NCBI RefSeq assembly: GCF_010907035.1
Contig: NZ_QUMK01000003.1
Coordinates: 1-64,000 of the forward strand
Direction of reading: 5' to 3'
DNA: 64,000 bases
Origin: Rhodopseudomonas sp. BR0M22
GTDB lineage: Bacteria; Pseudomonadota; Alphaproteobacteria; Rhizobiales; Xanthobacteraceae
How positions within the stretch are numbered: position 1 is the stretch's first letter; each line of letters opens with the position of its first letter. Both the position numbers and the translations under genes were made by a program. Of this stretch, positions 20,135 to 28,939 are shown one piece after another. A model generated the notes under the pieces. That model did no database searches and had not been told where the DNA came from. It was given only the letters and a program-made list of their open reading frames with translations.

Positions 20135-20443
20135 ATGGCGCCGCGCCGCATCAGCGTCAGCGAGGCGAGCCGCCCGGTGCTGCCGCGGCACGCCCGTCTG
20201 AAGTTCGACGATACAAGGCAGCGCTGGGTAATCCTGGCGCCGGAGCGGGTGCTGGCGCCGGACGAGATCGCGGTCGAAATCCTGCAGCTCTGCGACGGCG
20301 CGCGCGATGTGGCGGCGATCATCGATGCGCTGGCGGCGAAGTACGCCGCGGGCCGCGCCGAGATCGGCCGCGACGTGATCGCGATGCTGCAGGATCTCGC
20401 CGACAAGGGCTTTCTCACCGAGGCGCGGGAGACCGCGCCGTGA
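20135..20443 (+). CDS. pqqD: PqqA-binding chaperone PqqD
   Basis: 102 residues from the ATG at 20135, four bases after the pqqC stop and preceded by AAGGG. The body holds the RRE-type peptide-binding fold of PqqD: PRHARLKFDDTRQRWVIL, ILQLCDGARDVAAIIDALA and MLQDLADKGFL. PqqD binds PqqA and presents it to the radical SAM enzyme PqqE. It overlaps pqqE by four bases (GTGA). Confidence 0.94.
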   Translation: MAPRRISVSEASRPVLPRHARLKFDDTRQRWVILAPERVLAPDEIAVEILQLCDGARDVAAIIDALAAKYAAGRAEIGRDVIAMLQDLADKGFLTEARETAP

Positions 20444-21618
20444 CCGAGACTGCTACCAGCGTTGCGACGACCGATGGCATCGCCGTGCTGGAGAAGCCCG
20501 GCAGCGTCGCCGAGACCTTCGGCATTCCGCTCGCCGTGCTGCTGGAGCTGACGCATCGCTGCCCGCTGCAATGCCCGTATTGCTCCAATCCGCTGGAGCT
20601 GGAGCGGGGCGGGGCGGAGCTGTCGACCGACGAGTGGAAGCGGGTGCTCAGCGAACTTGCGAGCATCGGCGTGCTGCAGGTGCATTTCTCCGGCGGCGAG
20701 CCGACCGCGCGCAAGGATCTGGTCGAGCTGGTGCGTCACGCCACCGAGGTCGGGCTCTACACCAATTTGATCACCTCCGCGGTGCTGCTGAGCCGCGAGC
20801 GGCTGGCGGCGCTGGCCGATGCCGGGCTCGCGCATGTGCAGATCAGTTTTCAGGGCAGCGAGGCAGAGATCGCCGACCGCGTCGCCGGCTTTGCCGGCGG
20901 GCACGCCAAGAAACTCGAGGTGGCGCGCTGGACCCGCGAGCTCGATCTGCCACTCACCGTCAATGCGGTGATGCACCGGCAGAACCTGCACCTGCTGCCC
21001 GACATCATCGAGATGGCGGTGCAGCTCGACGCCGACCGGCTCGAAGTCGCAAATGTGCAGTATTACGGCTGGGCGCTGAAAAACCGCGCCGCACTGATGC
21101 CGACATTACAGCAGATCGAGGATTGCACCGCGACGGTCGAGGCGGCACGCGAGCGGCTGAAAGGCGTGCTGGCGATCGACTATGTGATTCCGGACTACTA
21201 CGCGGCGCGGCCGAAGAAATGCATGGGTGGCTGGGGCCGGCAATTCTTCAATATCTCACCGAGCGGCAAGGTGCTGCCGTGCCATGCGGCCGAAACCATC
21301 ACTGGGCTCGACTTTCCGTCCGTTAGGGGTGGCGCGTCGATCGCCGAGATCTGGCGGAACGCCGAGGCGTTCAATCGCTATCGCGGCACCGGATGGATGC
21401 AGCGGCCCTGCGCCAGCTGCGCCTTCAAGGAGATTGATTTCGGCGGCTGCCGCTGTCAGGCCTTCGCGCTGGCCGGCGATGCCGCCGCGACCGACCCAGC
21501 CTGCGCGCTATCGCCGCTGCACGAGCGCATCTTCAAGACTGCAGAAGCGGAGGCCGCGTCCGGCAGCGATCGCTTCCTGTATCGCAATTTTGCCGGTGGC
21601 ACGGTCGAGGGCGAGTAG
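20440..21618 (+). CDS. pqqE: PqqA peptide cyclase PqqE (radical SAM)
   Basis: 392 residues from a GTG that overlaps the pqqD stop. The radical SAM cluster motif is C41-x3-C45-x2-C48 (HRCPLQCPYCSN), followed by SGGEPTARKDL. The C-terminal SPASM region has additional cysteines in KKCMGGWGRQFF, VLPCHA and CASCAFKEIDFGGCRCQ for auxiliary Fe-S clusters. PqqE joins Glu and Tyr of PqqA through a carbon-carbon bond, the first committed step of PQQ synthesis. Last gene of the cluster; palindromic repeats follow. No pqqF-type protease and no PQQ-dependent dehydrogenase gene is in the window. Confidence 0.96.
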   Translation: MTETATSVATTDGIAVLEKPGSVAETFGIPLAVLLELTHRCPLQCPYCSNPLELERGGAELSTDEWKRVLSELASIGVLQVHFSGGEPTARKDLVELVRHATEVGLYTNLITSAVLLSRERLAALADAGLAHVQISFQGSEAEIADRVAGFAGGHAKKLEVARWTRELDLPLTVNAVMHRQNLHLLPDIIEMAVQLDADRLEVANVQYYGWALKNRAALMPTLQQIEDCTATVEAARERLKGVLAIDYVIPDYYAARPKKCMGGWGRQFFNISPSGKVLPCHAAETITGLDFPSVRGGASIAEIWRNAEAFNRYRGTGWMQRPCASCAFKEIDFGGCRCQAFALAGDAAATDPACALSPLHERIFKTAEAEAASGSDRFLYRNFAGGTVEGE

Positions 21619-21633
21619 CGCAGCCTCTTTTTC

Positions 21634-21673
21634 GTCATTCCGGGGCGCTCACGCAGTGAGCGAGCCCGGAATC
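21634..21673. repeat. Palindromic intergenic repeat, family A
   Basis: GTCATTCCGGGGCGCTCACG with return GTGAGCGAGCCCGGAATC, 15 bases after the pqqE stop. First of three copies between pqqE and the convergent HlyD gene. Confidence 0.85.
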
Positions 21674-21699
21674 TTCACCACAAGTACAATCCATCCTTT

Positions 21700-21735
21700 G
21701 TCATTCCGGGGCGCGCGCAGTGCGAGCCCGGAATC
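21700..21735. repeat. Palindromic intergenic repeat, family A
   Basis: GTCATTCCGGGGCGCGCGC then GTGCGAGCCCGGAATCC. It is in the same orientation as the copy at 21634, separated by 26 unique bases. Confidence 0.85.
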
Positions 21736-21808
21736 CATAACCACCGGCTTTTGTTTTTTGGCAGAGCTTCGCCGCCGCCGTGCGTCACCGCGAGTCCAGG
21801 GACTATGG

Positions 21809-21848
21809 ATTCCGGACTTGCACGCAAGAGCGCGCAATCCGGAATGAC
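21809..21848. repeat. Diverged palindromic repeat, family A-like
   Basis: ATTCCGGACTTGCACGC at the left and GCGCAATCCGGAATGACG at the right. The ends match family A, but the centre has drifted (CCGGACT in place of CCGGGTT). Confidence 0.65.
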
Positions 21849-21871
21849 GGAAGATAGGTCGTGCAGCGCGG

Positions 21872-22762
21872 TCAGCCGCCGCGGCGCTCGATCACCACGG
21901 TGGCGGTGCGGCCGACCACGAGGCGGACGTCGGGCGGCACCTGATCGAGCGCGATGCGCACCGGGATGCGTTGCGCCAGCCGCACCCAGTTGAAGGTCGG
22001 GTTGACGTTCGGCAGCAGCTTGGCGCCGGCACTGCGGTCACGATCCTCGATGCCGCCGGCGATGCTCTGAACGTGACCATAAAGCGGGCTGCGCTCGCCC
22101 ATCAGCCGGACTTCGGCATGGTCGCCGACCTTGATCGACGGCAGTTTCGTTTCCTCGAAGTAACCATCGACGTGCAGGGTCGCCTGATCGATCAGCGCCG
22201 CAACGCCGCTGCCGGCGTTGACATAGGCGCCCGGCCGAAGATCGAAATTGGTGATCAGCCCGCCGACCTGAGCGCGGACCTCGGAGCGGTCGAGGTTGAG
22301 CTTGGCGAGGTCGCGATCGGCGATTGCCTGATGCAGCGCAGCTTGGGCCTCGGCCTGGGTGGCGGTGACCTGCTCGCGCTTCTGCTCGGTGACGGCGTCG
22401 CTGCTGAGATTGCGATAGCGCGCCAGATCCTTGTTGGCGGCGTCGAGTGCGGCGACGCGGCCTTCGACCGCGGCTTCGGCCTGACGCAGCGCCAGAGTGA
22501 AGCGCTCGCGATCGATCCGGAACAGGATGTCGCCTTTCTTCACCACCTGGTTGTCGACGACCAGCACCTCGGAGACCAGGCCGGAGACGTCCGGCGCCAC
22601 CGCGACGACGTCGGCGCGAACCCGGCCGTCGCGGGTCCACGGCTCGATCTCGTAGTGCACCCACAGCCGCCAGCCGATCAGTGCGGCGACCAGCACGCCG
22701 AGCGTGGTGACGCTGAGGCGGACGAGCAGAAGCGGAGTTTTTCCCATGGCTGGCCCTTTCAT
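21872..22762 (-). CDS. HlyD-family membrane fusion protein, AaeA/EmrA-like
   Basis: 296 residues. The ATG at 22762 overlaps the upstream DUF1656 stop (ATGA), which decides the start. One N-terminal membrane helix (LVRLSVTTLGVLVAALIGW) is followed by biotinyl-lipoyl halves (VSGLVSEVLVVDNQVVKKGD and RSEVRAQVGGLITNFDLRPG) around a coiled hairpin at about residues 100-150, then a beta-barrel domain. It would bridge the FUSC permease across the periplasm. Together with the next two genes it resembles AaeXAB, which exports aromatic carboxylic acids in enteric bacteria; substrate here is unknown. Confidence 0.9.
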   Translation of the reverse strand: MKGPAMGKTPLLLVRLSVTTLGVLVAALIGWRLWVHYEIEPWTRDGRVRADVVAVAPDVSGLVSEVLVVDNQVVKKGDILFRIDRERFTLALRQAEAAVEGRVAALDAANKDLARYRNLSSDAVTEQKREQVTATQAEAQAALHQAIADRDLAKLNLDRSEVRAQVGGLITNFDLRPGAYVNAGSGVAALIDQATLHVDGYFEETKLPSIKVGDHAEVRLMGERSPLYGHVQSIAGGIEDRDRSAGAKLLPNVNPTFNWVRLAQRIPVRIALDQVPPDVRLVVGRTATVVIERRGG

Positions 22763-22968
22763 TGCGGCCACCCCGAAACCAGACCGAGAGCGACGAACAC
22801 GATGACGACGAAGATGGTGAGATTGAACAAGGTGTGATGCCAGACGAGGTGATAGAAGTTGAGCCACACCAGCAGGCGCGACACCAGGCTGGTGAGAATG
22901 AAGGCCGCGGCGGCGCAGATCAGGATGGTCGGCACGAACACGCCGAGGATGTTGAGTTCAGCAGTCAT
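22759..22968 (-). CDS. DUF1656 small membrane protein (AaeX-like)
   Basis: 69 residues with two membrane helices: VFVPTILICAAAAFILTSLV and LFNLTIFVVIVFVALGLVSG, separated by a short aromatic stretch (WLNFYHLVWHH). DUF1656 genes are nearly always between a FUSC permease and a HlyD partner, as here. Its ATG overlaps the FUSC stop (TGATG) and its TGA overlaps the HlyD ATG, so the three proteins are translationally coupled. Role unknown; probably an accessory subunit of the pump. Confidence 0.9.
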   Translation of the reverse strand: MTAELNILGVFVPTILICAAAAFILTSLVSRLLVWLNFYHLVWHHTLFNLTIFVVIVFVALGLVSGWPQ

Positions 22969-24980
22969 CAGGCGGCCTCCTGAAGGGTGAGGCGCGGCGG
23001 CTTCGCGGTCGGAAACAGGCAGCGGCGCAGGCCGACGAGGCCGAGCACCGCGCGCCGCGCCGTGCCGCTCGGCTCGTCGCGCACCGCGGCGAGGGCGCGG
23101 TCGAGGGTTCGGAGCAGTCCGGACGGCGGCGCTATCGAAGCCGACGCGTAGTGCCGCTCCAGCCGGATCAGCAGCAGCTCGAGCCGGCGACGGGCGCCGC
23201 GCGACAGCTCAAGCCGCGCCCGATGCAGGTCGAGAATGTTGAAGCCGGCGCGCAGCTCGCGCAGCGCTTCCGGCATGGTGTGGCCGGCGGCGGCGGCGCG
23301 GGGCGCCAGCAGCATCATGCGGTCGATCATCAGGCCCGCGACGCTGGCGCGCTGGTTCTCGCTGCTGATATCGGCGGCCTGCGCCAGCGTGGCGCGGTTC
23401 GCGTTGATCAGGCGCAGCGCGCTCCATTCGGCGCCGACCGGCCGCAGCACCGCGGTGACCAGCGCGGCGAGGCCGGTGCCGGTGACCACCGCCACAGTCG
23501 AGTTCAGGAAGCTCGCGGTATCGAAGGTGTACATCTCCTGCAGCGCGATCAGACTGCCGGTGTTGACGGCGAGGCCGAGGCCGATCGGATAGGTCGCGGG
23601 CGCGCCCATCAGCACGCCGTACAGAATGAAGGCGGGCGCCAGCACCAGCGCCAGACTCTCGAAATTGTGCACCGCCGGCAGGATCAGCAGCAGATAGGCG
23701 GCCGCAGCAAAAGCGGCCACGATGGTCCACTTGGTCAGACCGACGATCGACGGATACGGATCGTCGCGCGCGGCGAACAGGCTGGTGCCGACCGTCGCCA
23801 TCATCGCGGCGGTGCCGCCGGCCGGCCAGGCGCACACGATCCAGAAGGTGCAGCAGGTGATCACGGTGAACAGCGTGACGAACGCGGCGAGCAGCGCCAT
23901 GCCGTGGTCCTGATGCTTCACCACCGCGACATGCTGTTCGATCGGATAGTGCAAGGGCGCATCGAGCGTGGTGGCATTTCCGGTGGTCGCCGTCGCCAGC
24001 GCGATACAGTCGGATTGGATGTTAAGCAGATCCCGAAGCCGCATCAGCAGTCCGAGTTCGAGCAGGTCGCGCCACGCGGCGCGATGCGGGTGCCGATCGA
24101 TCTCGGCCTGAACGTCGGTGAGCAGCGCATCGCGGACCGCGGCGTCACCGGGCTCGTCGCCTTCCATCCAGACGCGGGTGCGCTCCACCAGTGCCGCGAC
24201 CGGGGCCGAAGGGCCGCCCAGCGGCTGCAACTCGTCGAGGCGATCGGCGACCGACGACATCACCGGCAACAACAGCAGCATGCGCGGCTGCAACTGCTTG
24301 ATCCAACGTGTCGCGCTCTGGTCGAGATTTGTGTCGTAGCTGAGGAAGGTGACGAGGTTTTCGATGTCGGCGGAGTCGGCGGCGACCTGCAGACGATGGG
24401 TTTCTGCCGCCGGGCTCTTGTTCAGGCTGACGGCGTCGCGGACGCTGGCATGGGCGTGCTTGAACCACGCCTTGACGCGCTGCGCCGCGAGCGGGCCGAC
24501 CGAGCGTGGAAACACCACGCTGGAGACCACGGCGGCGCAGGTGATGCCGAGCACGATCTCCTCGGTCCGCGCCAGCGCGATGTCGAAGATCTGGTTCGGC
24601 GTATCGACAGTCGGAAATCCGATCAGCGCGGTGGTGTAGCCCGCCAGCATCGCCACGTAGCTGCGCGGCGAGCGGTCGAGCACCGACACGTAGATGCACA
24701 GCGCCGACCATAGCGCGATCGCGAGCACCAGCAGCGGCGGCGCGCCGGCAAGATTAGGAACGATCGCCACGGCGACGCAGGCGCCTATCAACGTGCCGAG
24801 GACGCGGAACACAGCCTTCGACCGCGTCGTGCCGGAGAGCGGATGCGAGGTGATGTAGACCGTCGCCACCGCCCAATACGGCCGCGGCAGATCGAGCCAC
24901 AGCCCGATCGCCATCGCCAGCATCGCAGCGGCGAACGTCTTGAACGCAAACAGCCATTGCTGCTCGTCGGGCAGCGACAT
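22968..24980 (-). CDS. FUSC-family aromatic-acid-type efflux permease (AaeB-like)
   Basis: 670 residues. A first membrane block near residues 10-165 begins FAFKTFAAAMLAMAIGLWLD with the family motif LPRPYWAVATVYI. A soluble middle part follows, then a second membrane block near 360-530 (WPAGGTAAMMATVGTSLFAA) and a cytoplasmic tail. This duplicated layout is that of AaeB/YccS-like FUSC pumps. It is the first gene of a three-gene operon facing a TetR regulator. A consensus TTGACA hexamer on the minus strand lies about 107 bases upstream, beside a perfect palindrome, giving a simple repression model. Confidence 0.9.
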   Translation of the reverse strand: MSLPDEQQWLFAFKTFAAAMLAMAIGLWLDLPRPYWAVATVYITSHPLSGTTRSKAVFRVLGTLIGACVAVAIVPNLAGAPPLLVLAIALWSALCIYVSVLDRSPRSYVAMLAGYTTALIGFPTVDTPNQIFDIALARTEEIVLGITCAAVVSSVVFPRSVGPLAAQRVKAWFKHAHASVRDAVSLNKSPAAETHRLQVAADSADIENLVTFLSYDTNLDQSATRWIKQLQPRMLLLLPVMSSVADRLDELQPLGGPSAPVAALVERTRVWMEGDEPGDAAVRDALLTDVQAEIDRHPHRAAWRDLLELGLLMRLRDLLNIQSDCIALATATTGNATTLDAPLHYPIEQHVAVVKHQDHGMALLAAFVTLFTVITCCTFWIVCAWPAGGTAAMMATVGTSLFAARDDPYPSIVGLTKWTIVAAFAAAAYLLLILPAVHNFESLALVLAPAFILYGVLMGAPATYPIGLGLAVNTGSLIALQEMYTFDTASFLNSTVAVVTGTGLAALVTAVLRPVGAEWSALRLINANRATLAQAADISSENQRASVAGLMIDRMMLLAPRAAAAGHTMPEALRELRAGFNILDLHRARLELSRGARRRLELLLIRLERHYASASIAPPSGLLRTLDRALAAVRDEPSGTARRAVLGLVGLRRCLFPTAKPPRLTLQEAA

Positions 24981-25064
24981 CGGCGGAAATCCTAGATTCC
25001 GAAAGGAGGGGTGCGCGGCGCCTTCTCGGGTGAAAAGGGCTGGTATCTGGCGCGACCTTTACAT

Positions 25065-25084
25065 AAATGACCATGGGGTCATTT
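25065..25084. promoter_or_regulatory. TetR-type operator between divergent promoters
   Basis: AAATGACC-ATGG-GGTCATTT is a perfect palindrome with 8-base arms; ACATAA on the left and TTATGT on the right extend it with a one-base offset. A minus-strand TTGACA (25087-25092) and a plus-strand TTTACA (25058-25063) flank it, so one bound regulator dimer would block both the FUSC operon and the regulator gene. Confidence 0.7.
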
Positions 25085-25142
25085 TATGTCAAGATGACGA
25101 CCCGCGAGAATTATGCCGAGCTTCATCGTTCAGGACGCGACC

Positions 25143-25823
25143 ATGCCTAAGTCCAAACAGACGTCCGCAAAAACGCTGACCAGCAATGCGGCGGCTCGTT
25201 CCAAACGGGTCGCGCGCGGGCCGAGCCCGGACAAGACCGCGCAAACCAAAGCGAGCATCGTGCGGGCGGCACTCGCGGAGTTTCTCGACAAGGGTTTTGC
25301 CGATGCCACCATCGCCAGCGTGGCGCAGCGCGCCGGCGTCGCCAAGGGCACGCCGTATCGTTACTTCGCCACCAAGGAAGCGCTGTTCGCCGGCGTGGTG
25401 CAGCAGGAGCTGGTCGGCGCGCTCGGCGAGATCCTGGAGGAGAGGCGCGGGCGCGACGAGAGCGTGCAGGCGTTCCTGCGCCGGACGCTGCTGATCACGC
25501 TCGGCGAGATCGAGCGCAAGGGGCGGGCGGCGATCGCGCGGCTGGTGATCGTCGAGGGCGTGCGGTTTCCGGCGCTGGTCGAGATCTATCGCCGCGAGAT
25601 GTTCGATCCGGTGCTCGACCAGATCAAACGGTTGGCGCCGGTGGCGCGCCGGCGCGGCGAACTGCCCGATGATCGGTTGATACGCCACCCGCATTTGCTG
25701 ATCGCGCCGGTGTGGATGGGCATTCTCAACAACCAGCTGATCGATCGCGACCACCCGGTCGACATCGCGGGGCTGTTCGAGGCACAGCTCGAACTGATGT
25801 TTTCCGGCGAGGCAGGGCGGTGA
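25143..25823 (+). CDS. TetR-family regulator of the FUSC efflux operon
   Basis: 226 residues from the ATG at 25143, chosen because AGGA lies upstream; an ATG 30 bases earlier (25113) in the same frame is possible. A lysine/arginine-rich leader precedes a TetR helix-turn-helix near residues 35-80: ALAEFLDKGFADATIASVAQ then AGVAKGTPYRYFATKEALF. The C-terminal helical half resembles the TetR_C domains of AcrR-like proteins. Divergent orientation and the shared palindrome suggest it represses both itself and the pump. Likely ligands are aromatic or planar compounds exported by the pump (inference). Confidence 0.88.
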   Translation: MPKSKQTSAKTLTSNAAARSKRVARGPSPDKTAQTKASIVRAALAEFLDKGFADATIASVAQRAGVAKGTPYRYFATKEALFAGVVQQELVGALGEILEERRGRDESVQAFLRRTLLITLGEIERKGRAAIARLVIVEGVRFPALVEIYRREMFDPVLDQIKRLAPVARRRGELPDDRLIRHPHLLIAPVWMGILNNQLIDRDHPVDIAGLFEAQLELMFSGEAGR

Positions 25824-25904
25824 GGGACGAAGAGGACTTTGGCCGCTTTCGTCCCAGGAGAGCCAGACGTCGTGAGTTCGGGCTGGCCGCAAGACAATGG
25901 CTCC

Positions 25905-26022
25905 GTCATTGCGAGGAGCGAAGCGACGAAGCAATCCAGCTCAGTGCATCGAGCCACTGGATTGCTTCGCGGAGCCTGTCATCGGGCCGGCCAGAGGCCG
26001 GACCCGTTGGCTCGCAATGACG
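25905..26022. repeat. Palindromic intergenic repeat, family B, enlarged copy
   Basis: Left arm GTCATTGCGAGGAGCGAAGC followed by GACGAAGCAATCCAG; right arm TGGATTGCTTCGCGGAGCC and, at the far end, GCTCGCAATGACG. About 30 extra bases (GGGCCGGCCAGAGGCC region) interrupt the right arm compared with the copies at 13041 and 55346. Confidence 0.8.
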
Positions 26023-26083
26023 TGGAAGCTGTTCGCCCTTTCGCTAGATATCCGGGGCCGCTTCGATCAGGTGATGAAAGGCT

Positions 26084-27193
26084 CTAGAACACCACCACCG
26101 ACCTGATCGACTTGCCTTCGTGCATCAGATCAAAACCCTTGTTGATCTCTTCGAGCTTCAGCACGTGGGTGATCATCGGGTCGATTTCGATCTTGCCGTT
26201 CATGTACCAGTCGACGATCTTCGGCACGTCGGTGCGGCCGCGGGCGCCGCCGAAGGCGCTGCCCTTCCAGACGCGGCCGGTGACGAGCTGGAACGGGCGG
26301 GTCGAGATTTCCTTGCCGGCTTCGGCGACGCCGATTACCACCGAGACGCCCCAGCCGCGATGGCACGCTTCCAGTGCTTGGCGCATCACATTGGTGTTGC
26401 CGGTGCAGTCGAACGTGTAGTCGGCGCCGCCGTCGGTGAGCCCGACGAGATGCTGGACGATGTCGCCGTCGATTTTCTTCGGGTTGACGAAATGTGTCAT
26501 GCCGAAGCGGCGGCCCCATTCTTCCTTGTCGTCATTGATGTCGACGCCCACGATCTTGTCGGCACCGACCATCCTGGCGCCCTGGATCACGTTGAGGCCG
26601 ATGCCGCCGAGGCCGAACACCACGACGTTGGAGCCGGGCGTGACCTTGGCGGTGTTGACCACCGCGCCGACGCCGGTGGTGACGCCGCAGCCGATGTAGC
26701 AGCTCTTGTCGAACGGCGCGTCCTCGCGAATCTTGGCGAGTGCGATCTCCGGCAGAACGGTGAAGTTCGAGAACGTCGAGCAGCCCATGTAGTGATAGAT
26801 GGTCTGGCCCTTGTAGCTGAACCGCGAGGTGCCGTCCGGCATCAGGCCCTTGCCCTGGGTGGCGCGGATCGCGGTGCAGAGATTGGTCTTCTGGCTCAGG
26901 CAGCTTTTGCACTGCCGGCATTCCGGCGTGTACAGCGGGATGACGTGATCGCCCGGCTTCACCGAGGTGACGCCGGCGCCGACTTCGCGCACGATGCCCG
27001 CGCCTTCGTGGCCGAGGATCGACGGGAAGATGCCTTCGCTATCGAAGCCGTCGAGCGTGTAGGCGTCGGTGTGGCAGATGCCGGTGGCCTTGATCTCGAC
27101 CAGCACCTCGCCGGCCTTCGGCCCTTCGAGATCCAGCTCGACGATTTCGAGCGGCTTCTTGGCCTCGAACGCAACGGCGGCCCGTGTCTTCAT
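26084..27193 (-). CDS. frmA: S-(hydroxymethyl)glutathione dehydrogenase / class III alcohol dehydrogenase
   Basis: 369 residues. The start [20 protein letters not shown] is preceded by AGGAGG. Catalytic zinc region [17 protein letters not shown], structural zinc cysteines in [17 protein letters not shown], and the NAD fold [18 protein letters not shown] are all present, and the length is that of class III enzymes. It oxidises the spontaneous adduct of formaldehyde with glutathione, and can also act as an S-nitrosoglutathione reductase. No S-formylglutathione hydrolase gene is adjacent. The nearby PQQ cluster and glutathione reductase in this window fit a link to C1 detoxification, but this is only circumstantial. 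Confidence 0.95.
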   Translation of the reverse strand: MKTRAAVAFEAKKPLEIVELDLEGPKAGEVLVEIKATGICHTDAYTLDGFDSEGIFPSILGHEGAGIVREVGAGVTSVKPGDHVIPLYTPECRQCKSCLSQKTNLCTAIRATQGKGLMPDGTSRFSYKGQTIYHYMGCSTFSNFTVLPEIALAKIREDAPFDKSCYIGCGVTTGVGAVVNTAKVTPGSNVVVFGLGGIGLNVIQGARMVGADKIVGVDINDDKEEWGRRFGMTHFVNPKKIDGDIVQHLVGLTDGGADYTFDCTGNTNVMRQALEACHRGWGVSVVIGVAEAGKEISTRPFQLVTGRVWKGSAFGGARGRTDVPKIVDWYMNGKIEIDPMITHVLKLEEINKGFDLMHEGKSIRSVVVF

Positions 27194-27290
27194 GGCGATC
27201 CTCCTGGCATCGGCGAAACTGCGATTGCCTCTCGTATCGCAAATCGGCGCGCCGACTTGAACCGTTTTCTAGGCGGTAGGGCGACGGGGC

Positions 27291-28814
27291 TCACGCCGAG
27301 GCGGCGCGCGGTTCGTCTTCGATCGGCAGATCGTCCGGCGCGTTGGGATCGCCGGGGGCGGTGGCCCAGGCGAGTTCGACCAGCGTCACGGTGCGGCGGC
27401 CGGCACCGTCGAACTGGCAGACGATCAGGCCTTGTTCTTCGATGTAGGTCAGGAGGCGCCGGGCGCGGCGCAGCGAGTGGGTGCCGTAGGCCCGCGCGAT
27501 CGCGGCGTCGCCGGGGCAGGGCCAGCCTTCCTTGGCGGCGCGGGCGATGATCATGAACACGCCCTGCATATCGTCGGGCAGGGTCGAGGCGCGCAGCGTC
27601 ACGTCCTGCCACGCATCGTCGGCGGCCATTTCGGTGGTGAGGCCGGCGCGGGCGTGGGTCAGCATCCGGCGAAATTCGGTCATGTCCGGGATCGCGGTGG
27701 CGAGGCCTTCGATCCGGCAGCGCACCACGAACTCCTGATACAGCACGCCGATGGCGCGGAAGCCGGCATCCGGCTCGGCCAGGATCGCGCGCAGGATGCG
27801 GTCGAGCCGATCGCGGCGCTCGGCGATCTGCTCGTCGCTGAGCGGCGGCGCCTCGGGCTCTGGCGTGGTGTCGATCGCGACCGACTTCGCCGCCATCAAC
27901 TGGCTGAGCAGATCCGGCGCTGGGGCGCGGCGCTGCGGCCGCGTTGCCGTGGTCTCCGGCGGCGGCGCTGCGAGGATCACGGCGCGCGCATCTTCCAAGC
28001 CCGCTTCCGGCAGCGGCATCAGGCGCGGCGTCGAGTTGCGTGGATGGGTTTCGGTCGGCCCGATCCGCAAGCCGAGCGGCCGGCGCGACAGTGCGGGCCC
28101 AAGCGCCATGAACTGGCCGCGCTCGAGATCGCGAAACGCTTCGGCCTGCCGCCGCTCCATGCCGAGCAGATCGGCGGCGCGGGCCATGTCGATGTCGAGG
28201 AAGGTGCGGCCCATCAGGAAGTTCGAGGCTTCGGCCGCGACGTTCTTGGCGAGCTTGGCGAGGCGCTGGGTGGCGATGACGCCGGCCAGGCCGCGCTTGC
28301 GGCCGCGGCACATCAGATTGGTCATCGCGCCGAGCGACAGTTTGCGCGCTTCGTCGGACACTTCGCCGGCGACGGCGGGCGCGAACAGTTGCGCTTCGTC
28401 GACCACCACCAACATCGGATACCAATGGTCGCGCGCGGTGTTGAACATGCCGTCGAGATACGCCGCCGCGCGGCGCATCTGGTTCTCGGCGTCCAGGCCT
28501 TCGAGATTGAGCACCGCCGAGACGCGGTGGATGCGGGCGCGCTCGCCGGCAACCTGCAGGCCGCGCTCGGTGTGGTCTTCGGCGTTGATGACGAGATGGC
28601 CGAATCGCTCCGCCAGCGTGACGAAGTCGCCTTCGGGATCGATGATCGCCTGCTGCACCCAGGGCGCGCTCTGCTCAAGGAGGCGGCGCAGCAGATGCGA
28701 CTTGCCCGAGCCGGAATTGCCCTGCACCAACAGCCGCGTCGCCAGCAGTTCCTCGAGATCGAGAGCCGCGGTTGCGCCTGAATTGGTTTGCCCCATTTCG
28801 ATCGCAACGGTCAT
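27291..28814 (-). CDS. HerA/FtsK-like ATP-binding protein of unknown role
   Basis: 507 residues. Walker A is GNSGSGKS at residues 32-39 and Walker B is LVVVDEAQLF near 135-144. A later stretch GRKRGLAGVIATQRLAKLAK is the sensor-like region of HerA ATPases. The middle is proline/alanine-rich and probably disordered (about 285-335). The last 80 residues before the tail look like a winged helix (ARAYGTHSLRRARRLLTYIE). HerA relatives form hexamers that translocate DNA, usually with a NurA nuclease, but no NurA or SIR2 gene is present here. It is flanked by metabolic genes, so context gives no role. Confidence 0.82.
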   Translation of the reverse strand: MTVAIEMGQTNSGATAALDLEELLATRLLVQGNSGSGKSHLLRRLLEQSAPWVQQAIIDPEGDFVTLAERFGHLVINAEDHTERGLQVAGERARIHRVSAVLNLEGLDAENQMRRAAAYLDGMFNTARDHWYPMLVVVDEAQLFAPAVAGEVSDEARKLSLGAMTNLMCRGRKRGLAGVIATQRLAKLAKNVAAEASNFLMGRTFLDIDMARAADLLGMERRQAEAFRDLERGQFMALGPALSRRPLGLRIGPTETHPRNSTPRLMPLPEAGLEDARAVILAAPPPETTATRPQRRAPAPDLLSQLMAAKSVAIDTTPEPEAPPLSDEQIAERRDRLDRILRAILAEPDAGFRAIGVLYQEFVVRCRIEGLATAIPDMTEFRRMLTHARAGLTTEMAADDAWQDVTLRASTLPDDMQGVFMIIARAAKEGWPCPGDAAIARAYGTHSLRRARRLLTYIEEQGLIVCQFDGAGRRTVTLVELAWATAPGDPNAPDDLPIEDEPRAASA

Positions 28815-28939
28815 GGCTCGGCCCGAGGTCTCCTTTCGCGAGCAGGGGGCTTAACAACCTGGGCGCGCCGCGTCGAGCACCCGCGGCGGTTCCGCAGGTG
28901 TTATGCACGCACATCAGCGTTGCGGACGCACCGTGCGAA

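Noticed and set aside
22759-22968. Small membrane protein dismissed as noise because of its 69-residue length
   Set aside because: The dismissal was rejected: start and stop overlaps with both neighbours and the FUSC-DUF1656-HlyD context make it a real gene.
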